A stretch of 31,182 bases of DNA from JBBQWS01 sp038210415 (GTDB lineage Bacteria > Actinomycetota > Actinomycetes > Prado026), in assembly GCA_038210415.1 (NCBI GenBank), contig JBBQWS010000041.1, positions 1 to 31,182 on the forward strand, written 5' to 3'. Below, piece after piece: positions 22,328-30,716 of the stretch; position 1 is the stretch's first letter; each line of letters starts with the position of its first letter. The notes under the pieces are model-generated. The model was given only the letters and a program-made list of their open reading frames with translations. It was not told the DNA's origin and made no database searches. The position numbers were made by a program, and so were the translations under genes.

Positions 22328-23413
22328 CTACAGGACCACGACCGAGCGCAGCACGTCGCCGTCGTGCATCTTCGCGAACGCCGCCTCGACCGCGTCGAGG
22401 CCGATCTCTTCGGAGACGAACCGGTCGAGGGGCAACCGGCCCTGCAGGAAAAGGTCGATCAGCATGGGGAAGTCGCGCGACGGCAGGCAGTCGCCGTACC
22501 AGCTCGACTTCAGCGAACCGCCGCGGCCGAAGAAGTCGATCAGCGGCAGGTCGAGCCGCGCCGTCGGGTCGGGGACACCGACCAGGACGACCGTGCCGGC
22601 GAGGTCGCGGGCATAAAAGGCGGTCTCGTACGTCTCGGGGCGGCCCACCGCGTCGACCACGACGTCGGCGCCGAATCCGTCGGTGAGGGTTCGGATCGCC
22701 TCGACCGCGTCGATCGTGCGGGAGTTGACGGTGTGCGTCGCCCCGAAGTCCTTCGCCCAGGCGAGCTTCCGATCGTCGACGTCGACGGCGATGATCGCGC
22801 GCGCACCGGCCAGCCTGGCGCCGGCGATGGCCGCATCGCCGACGCCACCACAACCGATGACGGCCACGGTGTCACCGCGCGAGACGTTGCCGGTGTTCAG
22901 GGTCGCGCCGAGCCCGGCCATCACCCCGCACCCGAGCAGCCCGGCGACCGCGGGGGGCGCCGCGGGGTCGACCTTGGTGCACTGCCCTGCCGCGACGAGC
23001 GTCTTGTCGGCGAAGGCGCCGATCCCCAGCGCCGGGCTCAGCGGCGTTCCGTCGAGCAGGGTCATCGGCTGGCTCGCGTTGTGGGTGCTGAAGCAGTACC
23101 ACGGGCGGCCGCGACGGCAGGCCCGGCAGTCGCCGCAGACGGCGCGCCAGTTGAGGATCACAAAGTCGCCGGGTGCGATGTCGCTGACGCCCTCACCAAC
23201 CGCCTCGACGTGGCCCGCCGCCTCGTGGCCGAGGAGGTACGGGAACGCGTCGTTGATGGCGCCCTCGCGATAGTGCAGGTCGGTGTGACAGACCCCGCAA
23301 GCGGCGATCCTGACCTTTGCCTCGCCCGGCCCGGGGTCGGGGACCACGATGGTCTCCAGGGTCACGGGGGCGCCTTTCGAGCGGGCGATGACGCCGCGCA
23401 CGTGCTCAGCCAT
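22328..23413 (-). CDS. mscR: S-(hydroxymethyl)mycothiol dehydrogenase (formaldehyde dehydrogenase)
   Basis: The 361-residue zinc-dependent class III-type alcohol dehydrogenase is specific to mycothiol producers. It begins AEHVRGVIARSKGAPV, a recognisable MscR N-terminus. Catalytic zinc ligands are in ACGVCHTD and LLGHEAAGH; structural zinc cysteines are in CGDCRACRRGRPWYC; the NAD motif is IGCGGVGDAAI. It oxidises the formaldehyde-mycothiol adduct, and relatives also reduce S-nitrosomycothiol. ATG 23413 has AGGAAAGG upstream. It implies that the host makes mycothiol. Confidence 0.95.
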   Translation of the reverse strand: MAEHVRGVIARSKGAPVTLETIVVPDPGPGEAKVRIAACGVCHTDLHYREGAINDAFPYLLGHEAAGHVEAVGEGVSDIAPGDFVILNWRAVCGDCRACRRGRPWYCFSTHNASQPMTLLDGTPLSPALGIGAFADKTLVAAGQCTKVDPAAPPAVAGLLGCGVMAGLGATLNTGNVSRGDTVAVIGCGGVGDAAIAGARLAGARAIIAVDVDDRKLAWAKDFGATHTVNSRTIDAVEAIRTLTDGFGADVVVDAVGRPETYETAFYARDLAGTVVLVGVPDPTARLDLPLIDFFGRGGSLKSSWYGDCLPSRDFPMLIDLFLQGRLPLDRFVSEEIGLDAVEAAFAKMHDGDVLRSVVVL

Positions 23414-23488
23414 GGTGCTGCCTTTCCTGCGTCCGTTCGCCGATGCCGTCGCCCGCCACCCTAGAAGGTCGACCACCGGTCGCGCAGG

Positions 23489-24112
23489 TCACCCCAGCAG
23501 CGGGGTCAGCGCCCCGAACGGGACGTCCAGCGGGTGGTCGAGATCGCGTACGTCGACCAGGGTCAGGTGGTCGTGGACGACCAGCCCCGCGATGTCCGGC
23601 CACGCCACCATCCAGAGCCAGTGCCCCAGCCCCTCGCCGACGAAGGCGATCCGGTCCGCCGGCGACTCGACCTGCCACAGCGCCGTGGGGCGGCCGGCGG
23701 CGTGGATCCGCGCGTGCGGATGCCGTTCCGACAGCGGACCGGCGTCCGGCCCAGGCAGGCCGGCGAGGCGGGCGCCCAGCCCCGTCCCGGGCTCCTCCGC
23801 CACGATCAGCAGCTCGCCGAGCCCGCCGAGCGGCGCCGGCCCGGACAGCGCGACCACCGCCGCCGTCACCCCGGTGCGCTCGTCGCCGGCATCGGCGAAA
23901 CCGGTCACCAGCCAACGGTCCGGCAGCGGCCACGGCAGCCAGACCGGAACCCGAGCGTGCGCAGCCAGCCAGGCCAACGTCTCCGCCGTTGGCGTCCTCG
24001 GCGCCTGCAGCGGCGCGACCTCTCCGTGCAGAGAGCACGTCCAGGCGCTCGACATCTCCCACGGCGCACGCAGCACGGTGCTGCACCGCGGGCACACCGG
24101 CGGCGACCTCAT
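23489..24112 (-). CDS. DUF6758 family protein
   Basis: The 207-residue protein begins MRSPPVCPRCSTVLR with a CxxC knuckle and a CSLHG segment, then VPVWLPWPLPDRWLVTGFA, GPLGGLGELLIVAEEPGTG and GHWLWMVAWPDIAGLVV. This pattern is conserved in an actinobacterial family I know as DUF6758. It has no signal peptide or catalytic motif. It lies 75 bp upstream of mscR on the same strand. Function unknown; the N-terminal knuckle probably binds zinc. Confidence 0.8.
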   Translation of the reverse strand: MRSPPVCPRCSTVLRAPWEMSSAWTCSLHGEVAPLQAPRTPTAETLAWLAAHARVPVWLPWPLPDRWLVTGFADAGDERTGVTAAVVALSGPAPLGGLGELLIVAEEPGTGLGARLAGLPGPDAGPLSERHPHARIHAAGRPTALWQVESPADRIAFVGEGLGHWLWMVAWPDIAGLVVHDHLTLVDVRDLDHPLDVPFGALTPLLG

Positions 24113-24167
24113 GGTTGGAAGACTCGACCCTGCGCCGGACCCGGTCAAGGTCTGCGCGCGTCACCGC

Positions 24168-24674
24168 TCAGCGGGGCACGGGCGTGGGGCGTCCCGGCTG
24201 CTCTCCGCCGCGCGCCTCGCCGTACGAACGCTTCGGCACCATCACCTTGCGGCGGAACACGCACACCACGATGCCGTCCTGCTTGTAGCCCTGGGTCTCG
24301 ACGTAGACGATCCCGCGGTCGTCCTTCGACCTCGACTCGGTCTTGTCCAGCACGGTCGTCTCGCCGTAGATCGTGTCGCCGTGGAAGGTCGGCGCGACGT
24401 GCCGCAACGACTCGACCTCGAGGTTGGCGATGGCCTTGCCGCTCACGTCCGGGACGCTCATGCCCAGCAGCAGCGAGTAGATGTAGTTGCCCACGACGAC
24501 GTTCTTGCCGAACTCCGTCGTCTCCGCCGCAAAGTGCGCGTCGAGGTGCAACGGGTGGTGGTTCATCGTGAGCAGGCAGAAGAGGTGGTCGTCGTACTCG
24601 GTGACGGTCTTGCCCGGCCAGTGCTTGTAGACCGCACCGATCTCGAACTCCTCGTAGTACCGCCCGAACTGCAT
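24168..24674 (-). CDS. MaoC-family (hotdog) enoyl-CoA hydratase
   Basis: The 168-residue hotdog-fold protein has a MaoC hydratase signature: DHLFCLLTMNHHPLHLD, then FGKNVVVGNYIYSLLLGMSV, with catalytic Asp/Asn and His expected in TMNHHPLH. The family adds water to trans-2-enoyl-CoA thioesters. GAAGGGA precedes ATG 24674. With the acyl-CoA dehydrogenase and CoA ester lyase of this window it may act as mesaconyl-CoA hydratase of the ethylmalonyl-CoA pathway. It is shorter than the alphaproteobacterial Mch, so this is an inference. Confidence 0.88.
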   Translation of the reverse strand: MQFGRYYEEFEIGAVYKHWPGKTVTEYDDHLFCLLTMNHHPLHLDAHFAAETTEFGKNVVVGNYIYSLLLGMSVPDVSGKAIANLEVESLRHVAPTFHGDTIYGETTVLDKTESRSKDDRGIVYVETQGYKQDGIVVCVFRRKVMVPKRSYGEARGGEQPGRPTPVPR

Positions 24675-24697
24675 GGTCGTCCCTTCCGTCGCTGGTG

Positions 24698-25711
24698 CTA
24701 GAGGCCGTGCGGAGGTGCGGTGCCGAGCAACCGGGTGCGACCGCTCGGCCAGGTGTCGAGGGTGAGCTCGTGCCTGCGGTCGCCGGCCTCCCGCGGCTCG
24801 AACCGCACGTGGGCGAACCTTCGGCTGTCGTCCGCGGCCGCCCCCAGCCGCTCGATCGCGGCGAGGACGCGCGACCGTTCGGCGTCGCCGACGTACTGCC
24901 ACATGACCGAGTGCCACAGCACGGTCACCGACCCGGCCTCGAGGTCGAGCCCTTCGACGAGGTCGGCCGCTCCCACCCGGCGCAGGTCGACCGGCAGCTC
25001 GTTGGCCAGGTCGAGGGCGACCCGCAGCCGCTCGAACCGCAGGGCGTCGTCAGGCCAGACGTACGAGGTCAAGGTGGTGCGGCCGGCGAGGGTCGTCGGG
25101 TCGACCGGGTCGAGGTCACCGCCGATCCGCCCGACGACGCGGTACGGCGGCGCGTCAGCGCGGGGCAGGGAGTCCGGCCCGGGGTCGATGAGGCGGCCGG
25201 CACCGATCGGGAGCCGGTCGACCCGCAGGTTGAGCCCGGCGCTGGCCCCGATCTCGACCAGTCGCACCGGCATGCCGCCCGACCACACGGCGATCTCGGC
25301 GAGCCCCTTGCCCAGCTGGGCCGCCCGACCCACCTCGTTCGTCTGCGGCGCCTGGTCCAGGCCCGCGCGCAGCTCGGTCCGGTGGTCGGTCAACGCGTCG
25401 CGGAGGGCCGGCCAGGCCGACGCGGAGTCGCCGGTGCCACCCACGGACGGATAGAAGAGCGCGAGCTCGGGGGCGTGCCGGGTCAGCACCAGGCGGTGCA
25501 GTCCCCCGAGCAGGCGTAGCCCCGGCACGTCGCGGCTGAGCCGCTCCGCGGTCTCGGCCGGCCCCGCCCAGCGGGCGAGCAGCTCGGCGGTGATCCCTTC
25601 GGCGACGACGTCGGCGGCGAGGAACTCGCAGAACCGTCCGTACATCGGCGACCGGTGGCTCGCGCAGAACCCGCCCTGCGCCCGCAGGTGCGTCACCAGT
25701 GGCAGCGTCAC
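24698..25711 (-). CDS. DUF2332 family protein
   Basis: The 337-residue protein is of the DUF2332 family: FCASHRSPMYGRFCEFLAAD near the N-terminus, ALFYPSVGG, RLVEIGASAGLNLRVDR, and VLWHSVMWQYVG near the end. EIGASAGLNL resembles motif I of SAM-dependent methyltransferases, so a methyltransferase-like fold is possible, but activity is unproven. Its GTG start (25711) overlaps the upstream stop as GTGA, implying translational coupling to the SUFU-domain gene. MaoC follows after 23 bp. Confidence 0.88.
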   Translation of the reverse strand: MTLPLVTHLRAQGGFCASHRSPMYGRFCEFLAADVVAEGITAELLARWAGPAETAERLSRDVPGLRLLGGLHRLVLTRHAPELALFYPSVGGTGDSASAWPALRDALTDHRTELRAGLDQAPQTNEVGRAAQLGKGLAEIAVWSGGMPVRLVEIGASAGLNLRVDRLPIGAGRLIDPGPDSLPRADAPPYRVVGRIGGDLDPVDPTTLAGRTTLTSYVWPDDALRFERLRVALDLANELPVDLRRVGAADLVEGLDLEAGSVTVLWHSVMWQYVGDAERSRVLAAIERLGAAADDSRRFAHVRFEPREAGDRRHELTLDTWPSGRTRLLGTAPPHGL

Positions 25712-26298
25712 AGCAGGCTCACCGCTGAACGTTCGGGATCACGCAGGTCGGTGCCTGCGGCCAGCCAGCGGTCGTGCAGCGCGGCCGCCCCGTGCACCCG
25801 CTTCCAAGCCGTCTCGTGGGCCGTCATCGGCAGCAAGGGGAAGAACTGCACGGGCTCCGCGTGCGGCCCGCCGGGAGGCGGCGGCAGATCGCTCACCAGG
25901 CCGCCCGGCTCGGCCACCAGCACCGCAGAGAACCCGGCACCGTCCCACAACGGCTCACCCAGGTCGAGCGAGGCCCCGGGCACCACGACGAGCCCCTCGA
26001 CGAACGGGACGGCCGCCAGCACCGCGAGCCGCTTGAAGACATCGTCGCGCGGCCGGGACAGACTCAGCACCAGCTCGGCCCGCGGCCCTTCCTCCGGATC
26101 GACGACCATCGACCCCGGATCGGACATGGGGTGCCGGGCCATCCCGAGGGTGGCGTACCGGATCGGCCCGTCGTCCGCCGGGCCCGCGAACCGCAGCACC
26201 TCGATCCGTTGCGTGCCGACGAACGTCACCGATGCGCGCCCGGCGACGGGGCCGAGCTCTGCTACGAGGTGCTGCTCGACCGCGCGCGTGAGCGACAC
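25708..26298 (-). CDS. Suppressor-of-fused (SUFU) domain protein
   Basis: The 196-residue protein matches the bacterial SUFU-domain pattern: IRYATLGMARHPM, PRAELVLSLSRP, FVEGLVVVPGASLDLGEPLW, FSAVLVAEP, and VQFFPLLPMTAHETAWKRVHG. Bacterial SUFU proteins have no settled function; some act as immunity proteins of toxin systems, but no toxin is seen here. GTG 26298 is the start, seven bases after the general stress protein stop. Its 3' end overlaps the DUF2332 start. Confidence 0.8.
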   Translation of the reverse strand: MSLTRAVEQHLVAELGPVAGRASVTFVGTQRIEVLRFAGPADDGPIRYATLGMARHPMSDPGSMVVDPEEGPRAELVLSLSRPRDDVFKRLAVLAAVPFVEGLVVVPGASLDLGEPLWDGAGFSAVLVAEPGGLVSDLPPPPGGPHAEPVQFFPLLPMTAHETAWKRVHGAAALHDRWLAAGTDLRDPERSAVSLL

Positions 26299-26305
26299 GA
26301 GCCGG

Positions 26306-26803
26306 TCAGACGTCCATGCCGGCGAGCACCGACTTGGCCTCCTCGAGCCTGGCCCACGAGCAGACGACGTCATACGTCGTCGCGACGATCTGGCTGCGCG
26401 ACTTGAAGTCGCGCCGACCACCGGTGAGCGCGTAGCCGACGGCACCGAAGATCACCCCGAAGACAGCGCCGTACGCCATGCAGGCCAGCACCAGCGCCAC
26501 CGTGTTCGTGGTGCTGGTCGTGAAGAGGCTGATGATCAGGCCGACGAACGCACCGAACCAGGCGCCCGAACCCAACCCGCTCAGGGCAGCCCGACCCCAG
26601 GTGAGCCGGCCCAGCACGGTCTCGGCCATCTTGAGGTCGCTGCCCACGATGCCGACGTTCTCGACGGGGAACTTGTTGTCGGAGAGGAAGTCGACGGCGC
26701 GCTGGGCGTCCTCGTAGGTCGTGTAGCGGGCGACGAGCGGGCGTATCTGCACCGGCTGCTGCCCTTGCTGCCCGGGAGGGTTCGGGGAGGAGAACTGCGA
26801 CAT
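26306..26803 (-). CDS. General stress protein-like membrane protein
   Basis: The 165-residue protein has a Pro/Gln-rich start, a YflT-like alpha/beta domain (ARYTTYEDAQRAVDFLSDNK, VENVGIVGSDLKM), two hydrophobic helices with Gly-rich turns (SGAWFGAFVGLIISLF and ACMAYGAVFGVIFGAVGYAL), and a basic tail. This pattern is annotated as a general stress protein in actinobacteria. ATG 26803 has AAAGAGG at six bases. It lies 44 bp downstream of the acyl-CoA dehydrogenase and heads the SUFU-DUF2332-MaoC run. Confidence 0.88.
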   Translation of the reverse strand: MSQFSSPNPPGQQGQQPVQIRPLVARYTTYEDAQRAVDFLSDNKFPVENVGIVGSDLKMAETVLGRLTWGRAALSGLGSGAWFGAFVGLIISLFTTSTTNTVALVLACMAYGAVFGVIFGAVGYALTGGRRDFKSRSQIVATTYDVVCSWARLEEAKSVLAGMDV

Positions 26804-26847
26804 GGCGGCCTCTTTCGATTGCCGGGGATGGCCCTAACGATTCTGGC

Positions 26848-28053
26848 CTACGTACGGAGCTTGTACTCCTCCAGCAGCCGCCGACCGATGATCATGCGCT
26901 GGATGTCGGCCGTGCCCTCGCCGATGAGCAGCATGGGCGCCTCGCGGTAGAGCCGCTCGATCTCGTACTCCTTGGAGTAGCCGTACCCGCCGTGGATCCG
27001 GAACGAGTCCTCGACCACGTCGCGGCAGTACTCGCTGGCCAGGTACTTCGCCATGCCGGCCTCGAGGTCGTTCCGCTCCCCGGAGTCCTTCTTGCGGGCG
27101 GCCATGATCATCATCTGGTGGGCCGCCTCGACCTTGGTGGCCATGTCGGCCAGCCGGAAGCTCACGGCCTGGTGCTCGGCGATCGGCTTCCCGAAGGTGA
27201 CCCGCTGCTGGGCGTACGCGATCCCGAGCTCGAATGCTCGGTGCGCCAGCCCGCAGGCCCGCGCCGCGACGTTGACCCGGCCGACCTCGACGCCGTCCAT
27301 CATCTGGTAGAAGCCGCGGCCCGGGGTTCCCCCCAGCAGAGCGGATGCCGGGAGCCGGACCCCGTCCATGACCAACTCGGTGGTGTCGACCCCCTTGTAG
27401 CCCATCTTGTCGATCTTCCCGGGGATGGTGAGCCCCGGCAGGACCTCGCCGAAGCCGGGGGCCTTCTCGATCAGGAAAGTCGACATCCGCCGGTACACGC
27501 TCGCGTCGTCGGGCACTTCGGCGTCGGTGCGGACGAGCACAGCGACCAGCGACGACGAACCGCCGTTGGTGAGCCACATCTTCTGCCCGGTCAGAACCCA
27601 CTCGTCGCCGTCGAGGGCCCCCTTCGAGGTGATCGCCGCGACGTCTGACCCGCAGCCCGGCTCGCTCATCGAGAACGCCCCGCGCAGGTCGCCCGTCGCC
27701 ATCCGGGGCAGCAGGTCGGCCTTCTGCTCGTCGGTGCCGTGCTGCAGCACCATGTACGCCACGATGAAGTGCGTGTTGACGATGCCGCTGACGCTCATCC
27801 AGCCGCGGGCGATCTCCTCGACGACGAGGGCGTACGTCAGGAGCGACTCGCCCAGACCGCCGTACTCCTCGGGGATCATCAGCCCGAAGATCCCCATCGC
27901 CTTCATGCCCTCGACGATCTGGGTCGGGTACTCGTCGGCGTGCTCCAGGCGTTGGGCCTGCGGGATGATCTCCGCGTCCACGAACTCGCGGACGGCCTTG
28001 AGGATGTCGGTCTGGACCTCGGTCAGGCCCTCGGTCTGCGCTAGCCGGGTCAC
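26848..28053 (-). CDS. Acyl-CoA dehydrogenase
   Basis: The 401-residue FAD-dependent acyl-CoA dehydrogenase has SMSEPGCGSDVAAITSKG and WLTNGG (flavin loops), VGRVNVAARACGLA, FGKPIAEHQAVSF, IHGGYGYSKEYEIERLYREA and the catalytic Glu in IGEGTADIQR. GTG 28053 is preceded by AAGGAG. It oxidises a short-chain acyl-CoA, passing electrons to ETF. It lies near a CoA ester lyase and a MaoC hydratase, as for methylsuccinyl-CoA dehydrogenase in streptomycetes. It lacks the N-terminal extension of the Rhodobacter enzyme, so the substrate is uncertain. Confidence 0.92.
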   Translation of the reverse strand: MTRLAQTEGLTEVQTDILKAVREFVDAEIIPQAQRLEHADEYPTQIVEGMKAMGIFGLMIPEEYGGLGESLLTYALVVEEIARGWMSVSGIVNTHFIVAYMVLQHGTDEQKADLLPRMATGDLRGAFSMSEPGCGSDVAAITSKGALDGDEWVLTGQKMWLTNGGSSSLVAVLVRTDAEVPDDASVYRRMSTFLIEKAPGFGEVLPGLTIPGKIDKMGYKGVDTTELVMDGVRLPASALLGGTPGRGFYQMMDGVEVGRVNVAARACGLAHRAFELGIAYAQQRVTFGKPIAEHQAVSFRLADMATKVEAAHQMMIMAARKKDSGERNDLEAGMAKYLASEYCRDVVEDSFRIHGGYGYSKEYEIERLYREAPMLLIGEGTADIQRMIIGRRLLEEYKLRT

Positions 28054-28196
28054 GGGCTCTCCTTGGCTGTCCGGGTCGCGTGCACGTCCGCGCCCTGTCG
28101 CTGTGACTGTCGTCCACCCGATTATGCCGCGCGTGTCATACCGCAGCGCTATCGGGGCTCATCCGCCGGGGGCGCCATGAGCCTGCGCGCGTTGTC

Positions 28197-29159
28197 TCAG
28201 GCGGTGGGCGGCTCGAACGCGCTCGCCCGGATCATGCCGGCAGCCCGGCCCTTGGCGGAGATCACCAGGGCCATCTTGCGCGACGCCTCGTCGATCATCT
28301 CGTCGCCGATCATCGCCGCGCCCCGGGCTCCGCCGGCCGCAGAGGTGTAGTAGTCGTACGCGTCGAGGATCAGCTCGGCGTGGTCGAAGTCGTCCTGCCG
28401 AGGTGCGTAGACCTCGTTGCAGGCGTCGATCTGCCCCGGGTGCAGGCACCACTTGCCGTCGTAGCCGAGGGCGGCCGACCGGCCGGCCACGCGGGTGAAC
28501 CCCTCGACGTCGCGGATCTGCAGGTACGGACCGTCGATGGCCTGCTTGTCGTTGGCCCGGGCCGCCATCAGGATCCCCATGAGGATGTGGTGGTAGGCGT
28601 CGCCGACGTCGTAGCCGGGCGGCTGCTCGCCCACCACCAGTGACTTCATGTTGATCGAAGCCATGAAGTCGGCCGGCCCGAAGATGATGGTCTCGACCCG
28701 CTGCGACGCCGCGGCGATCGCGTCGACGTTGATCAGCCCGCGGGCATTCTCGATCTGGGCCTCGATGCCGATGCGACCGACTTCGTACCCCATCGTCTTC
28801 TCGATCTGGGTCAGCAGCAGATCGAGCGCCACGACCTGCTCGGCCGTCTGCACTTTAGGCAGCATGATGCAGTCGAGATTCGCGCCGGCGCCCTCGACGA
28901 CCTCGGTCACGTCGCGGTAGGTCCACTCGGTCGTCCAGTCGTTGACTCGGACGACGCGCAGCTTGTCGCCCCAGCCGCCCTCGTTCAGCGACTCGACGAT
29001 CGTGCCTCGCGCAGCCGGCTTCGCCAGCGGGGCGCAGGCGTCCTCGAGGTCGAGGAACACCTGGTCGGCGGTCAGACCGCGAGCCTTGTCGATCATCTTC
29101 TGCGAGCTGCCGGGCACGGCCAGGCAGGAGCGGCGGGAACGCAGGGCACGATCGGCCAT
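28197..29159 (-). CDS. CoA ester lyase (HpcH/HpaI, CitE/malyl-CoA lyase family)
   Basis: The 320-residue TIM-barrel lyase has RRSCLAVPGSS (CoA-binding Arg), FLDLEDACAP, IEAQIENARGLIN (metal Glu), FGPADFMASI (metal Asp) and DGKWCLHPGQI. It cleaves or forms beta-hydroxyacyl-CoA thioesters such as L-malyl-CoA or beta-methylmalyl-CoA. ATG 29159 has GAGGT six bases upstream and is preferred to ATG 29171. It probably forms a functional unit with the acyl-CoA dehydrogenase (143-bp gap) and MaoC. TACTGT about 43 bp upstream is a possible -10. Confidence 0.92.
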   Translation of the reverse strand: MADRALRSRRSCLAVPGSSQKMIDKARGLTADQVFLDLEDACAPLAKPAARGTIVESLNEGGWGDKLRVVRVNDWTTEWTYRDVTEVVEGAGANLDCIMLPKVQTAEQVVALDLLLTQIEKTMGYEVGRIGIEAQIENARGLINVDAIAAASQRVETIIFGPADFMASINMKSLVVGEQPPGYDVGDAYHHILMGILMAARANDKQAIDGPYLQIRDVEGFTRVAGRSAALGYDGKWCLHPGQIDACNEVYAPRQDDFDHAELILDAYDYYTSAAGGARGAAMIGDEMIDEASRKMALVISAKGRAAGMIRASAFEPPTA

Positions 29160-29225
29160 GGTCGACCTCATGAGCTCGTCGGAACGTCGGGTTGTGACAG
29201 TACGAACGAGCGTAGCGACGGACGG

Positions 29226-30143
29226 CTATGGCTGGTCGGCCGGGGCCCCGGGCTCGGCCCGGATCACCACGGCAACCCCGATCAGCACGAGGGCGGCCGC
29301 GGGCAGGACACCCCACGGCGGCAGCTGGCCCAGCCACAGCGCGGCGATGACCGCGGCTCCTGGCATCTCGAACAGGATCAGCAGCGACAGCAGCATCGGC
29401 GACACCCGCTTGAGCACGATGTTGAACAACGAGTGCCCCAGCAGCTGAGCGCCCAGCGTGAGTGCGACGAGCTTGACCCAGACGTCCGCCGGGAAGCCGG
29501 TGACCGGCTGGCGCCCAACGACGCAGGCGGCCACGAGCAGCAGCGCGCACGATCCGTAGCAGAGCAGGGTGTACGTCGTGGTGCTCACCGTGCGCCGCAC
29601 CTGGGCGCCTACGGTCACGTAGGCGGCCGAGAACATGCCACCCACCAGGGCCAGCGCGTCGCCGACGACCGCACGACCGGACAACGTGACGTCGACGCCG
29701 GTGATGACCAGCACCCCGGCGAACGCGATGGCCATGCCGACCCACGCCTGACGCGGCACCGGGTGACCGGTCGCCCGCGCGATCAGCGCCGCCCAGACGG
29801 GCTGCATCGCGACCAGGGCCGTCGACGACGCCACCGACGTCAGCATCAGCGACGGCACCCAGGTCGCGAAGTGCAGCGCGAGGAGCAACCCGGAAACCAT
29901 GGCCAGTCGGAGCTCGCGTCGGGTCAGCCCGCGCAGCTCGCCCTGGTGCCGGAGCAAGGCGTACGGGCCGATCGCGAGCGTCCCGAACGCGTTGCGCCAG
30001 AAGGCGATCGCCAGAGCCGGCGCCGCCGTCGCCGCGATGAGCGGCCCGGAGGTCGAGATAGCCAGCACGGCGATCGCCATCAACGTGAGATCGCTGCGTG
30101 CCGGCCGGCCGACCGCGCTCGGGGGTACGGCAGACGCGGTCAC
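29226..30143 (-). CDS. EamA/DMT family transporter
   Basis: The 305-residue protein has ten hydrophobic helices arranged as two EamA repeats: ISTSGPLIAATAAPALAIAFWRN in repeat one with VASSTALVAMQPVWAAL, and LTLGAQLLGHSLFNIVLKR with ILFEMPGAAVIAALWLGQ in repeat two. These export metabolites or amino acids. GTG 30143 with AGGAT upstream is the start. It diverges from the plus-strand hypothetical gene with only 17 bp between start codons. The substrate is unknown. Confidence 0.9.
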   Translation of the reverse strand: MTASAVPPSAVGRPARSDLTLMAIAVLAISTSGPLIAATAAPALAIAFWRNAFGTLAIGPYALLRHQGELRGLTRRELRLAMVSGLLLALHFATWVPSLMLTSVASSTALVAMQPVWAALIARATGHPVPRQAWVGMAIAFAGVLVITGVDVTLSGRAVVGDALALVGGMFSAAYVTVGAQVRRTVSTTTYTLLCYGSCALLLVAACVVGRQPVTGFPADVWVKLVALTLGAQLLGHSLFNIVLKRVSPMLLSLLILFEMPGAAVIAALWLGQLPPWGVLPAAALVLIGVAVVIRAEPGAPADQP

Positions 30144-30160
30144 CGGCCCATCCTGGCAGG

Positions 30161-30712
30161 ATGACGCGCGTGACCGAGCCAGCCAACGTCCCCCACGCCG
30201 ACCCCGCTGCGCTTGATGCCCTGGTCGCCGAGGCCGCCCGGAAGTCGGGCGTGCTCTGGATCGAGCTGCCCGGACGACCCCAGCCGTACGCCGCCTGGCA
30301 CGTCTGGCTCGACGGCGCGGCCTGCGTGGTCCACGGCGGCCGCGAGCAGCCGCTTCCGGGGCTAGCGGAATCCGACCGGGTGACGGTGAGCCTGCCCAGC
30401 AAGGACAAGGGCGGGCTGCTCGTGCGCTACGTCGCGCGGGTGGAGCAGCTGACCCAGGCGGACCCCCGGTGGGAGCCGGCCGTCACCGCGTTGCACGCCG
30501 CCCGGCAGAGCCCACCGGACGGTGAGGCCCAACCGGAACGGTGGGCCCTGGAGTCACGCGTGACGGTGCTGGAGCTCGACTCGGTCGTCGAGTCGCCGGG
30601 TGCGTACGGCGACAGCGCCCGGCGCGCCACCCCGGCGGACTCGCCCGAGACCACGCTGGGCGGCCTGCCGCGGGTGATCGGCCGGCGGGCCCGGCGCAAC
30701 CCGAAGCTCTGA
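30161..30712 (+). CDS. Actinobacterial conserved hypothetical protein
   Basis: The 183-residue cytosolic protein has a beta-rich core: GVLWIELPG, YAAWHVWLDGAACVVHGG, RVTVSLPSKDKGGLLVRYVARVEQL, then a helical stretch and a basic Arg-rich end (GRRARRNPKL). The strand order could suit a split-barrel flavin-binding fold, but I see no diagnostic motif. ATG 30161 or GTG 30170 (AGGA eight bases upstream) may be the start. Its promoter must overlap the divergent EamA gene. A weak hairpin CCCGC/GCGGG (30713-30729) follows the stop. Confidence 0.7.
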   Translation: MTRVTEPANVPHADPAALDALVAEAARKSGVLWIELPGRPQPYAAWHVWLDGAACVVHGGREQPLPGLAESDRVTVSLPSKDKGGLLVRYVARVEQLTQADPRWEPAVTALHAARQSPPDGEAQPERWALESRVTVLELDSVVESPGAYGDSARRATPADSPETTLGGLPRVIGRRARRNPKL

Positions 30713-30716
30713 CCCG

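Noticed and set aside
25708..26298. Immunity gene of a polymorphic toxin system (SUFU domain)
   Set aside because: No toxin, secretion-signal repeat protein or cassette of immunity genes is present around it.
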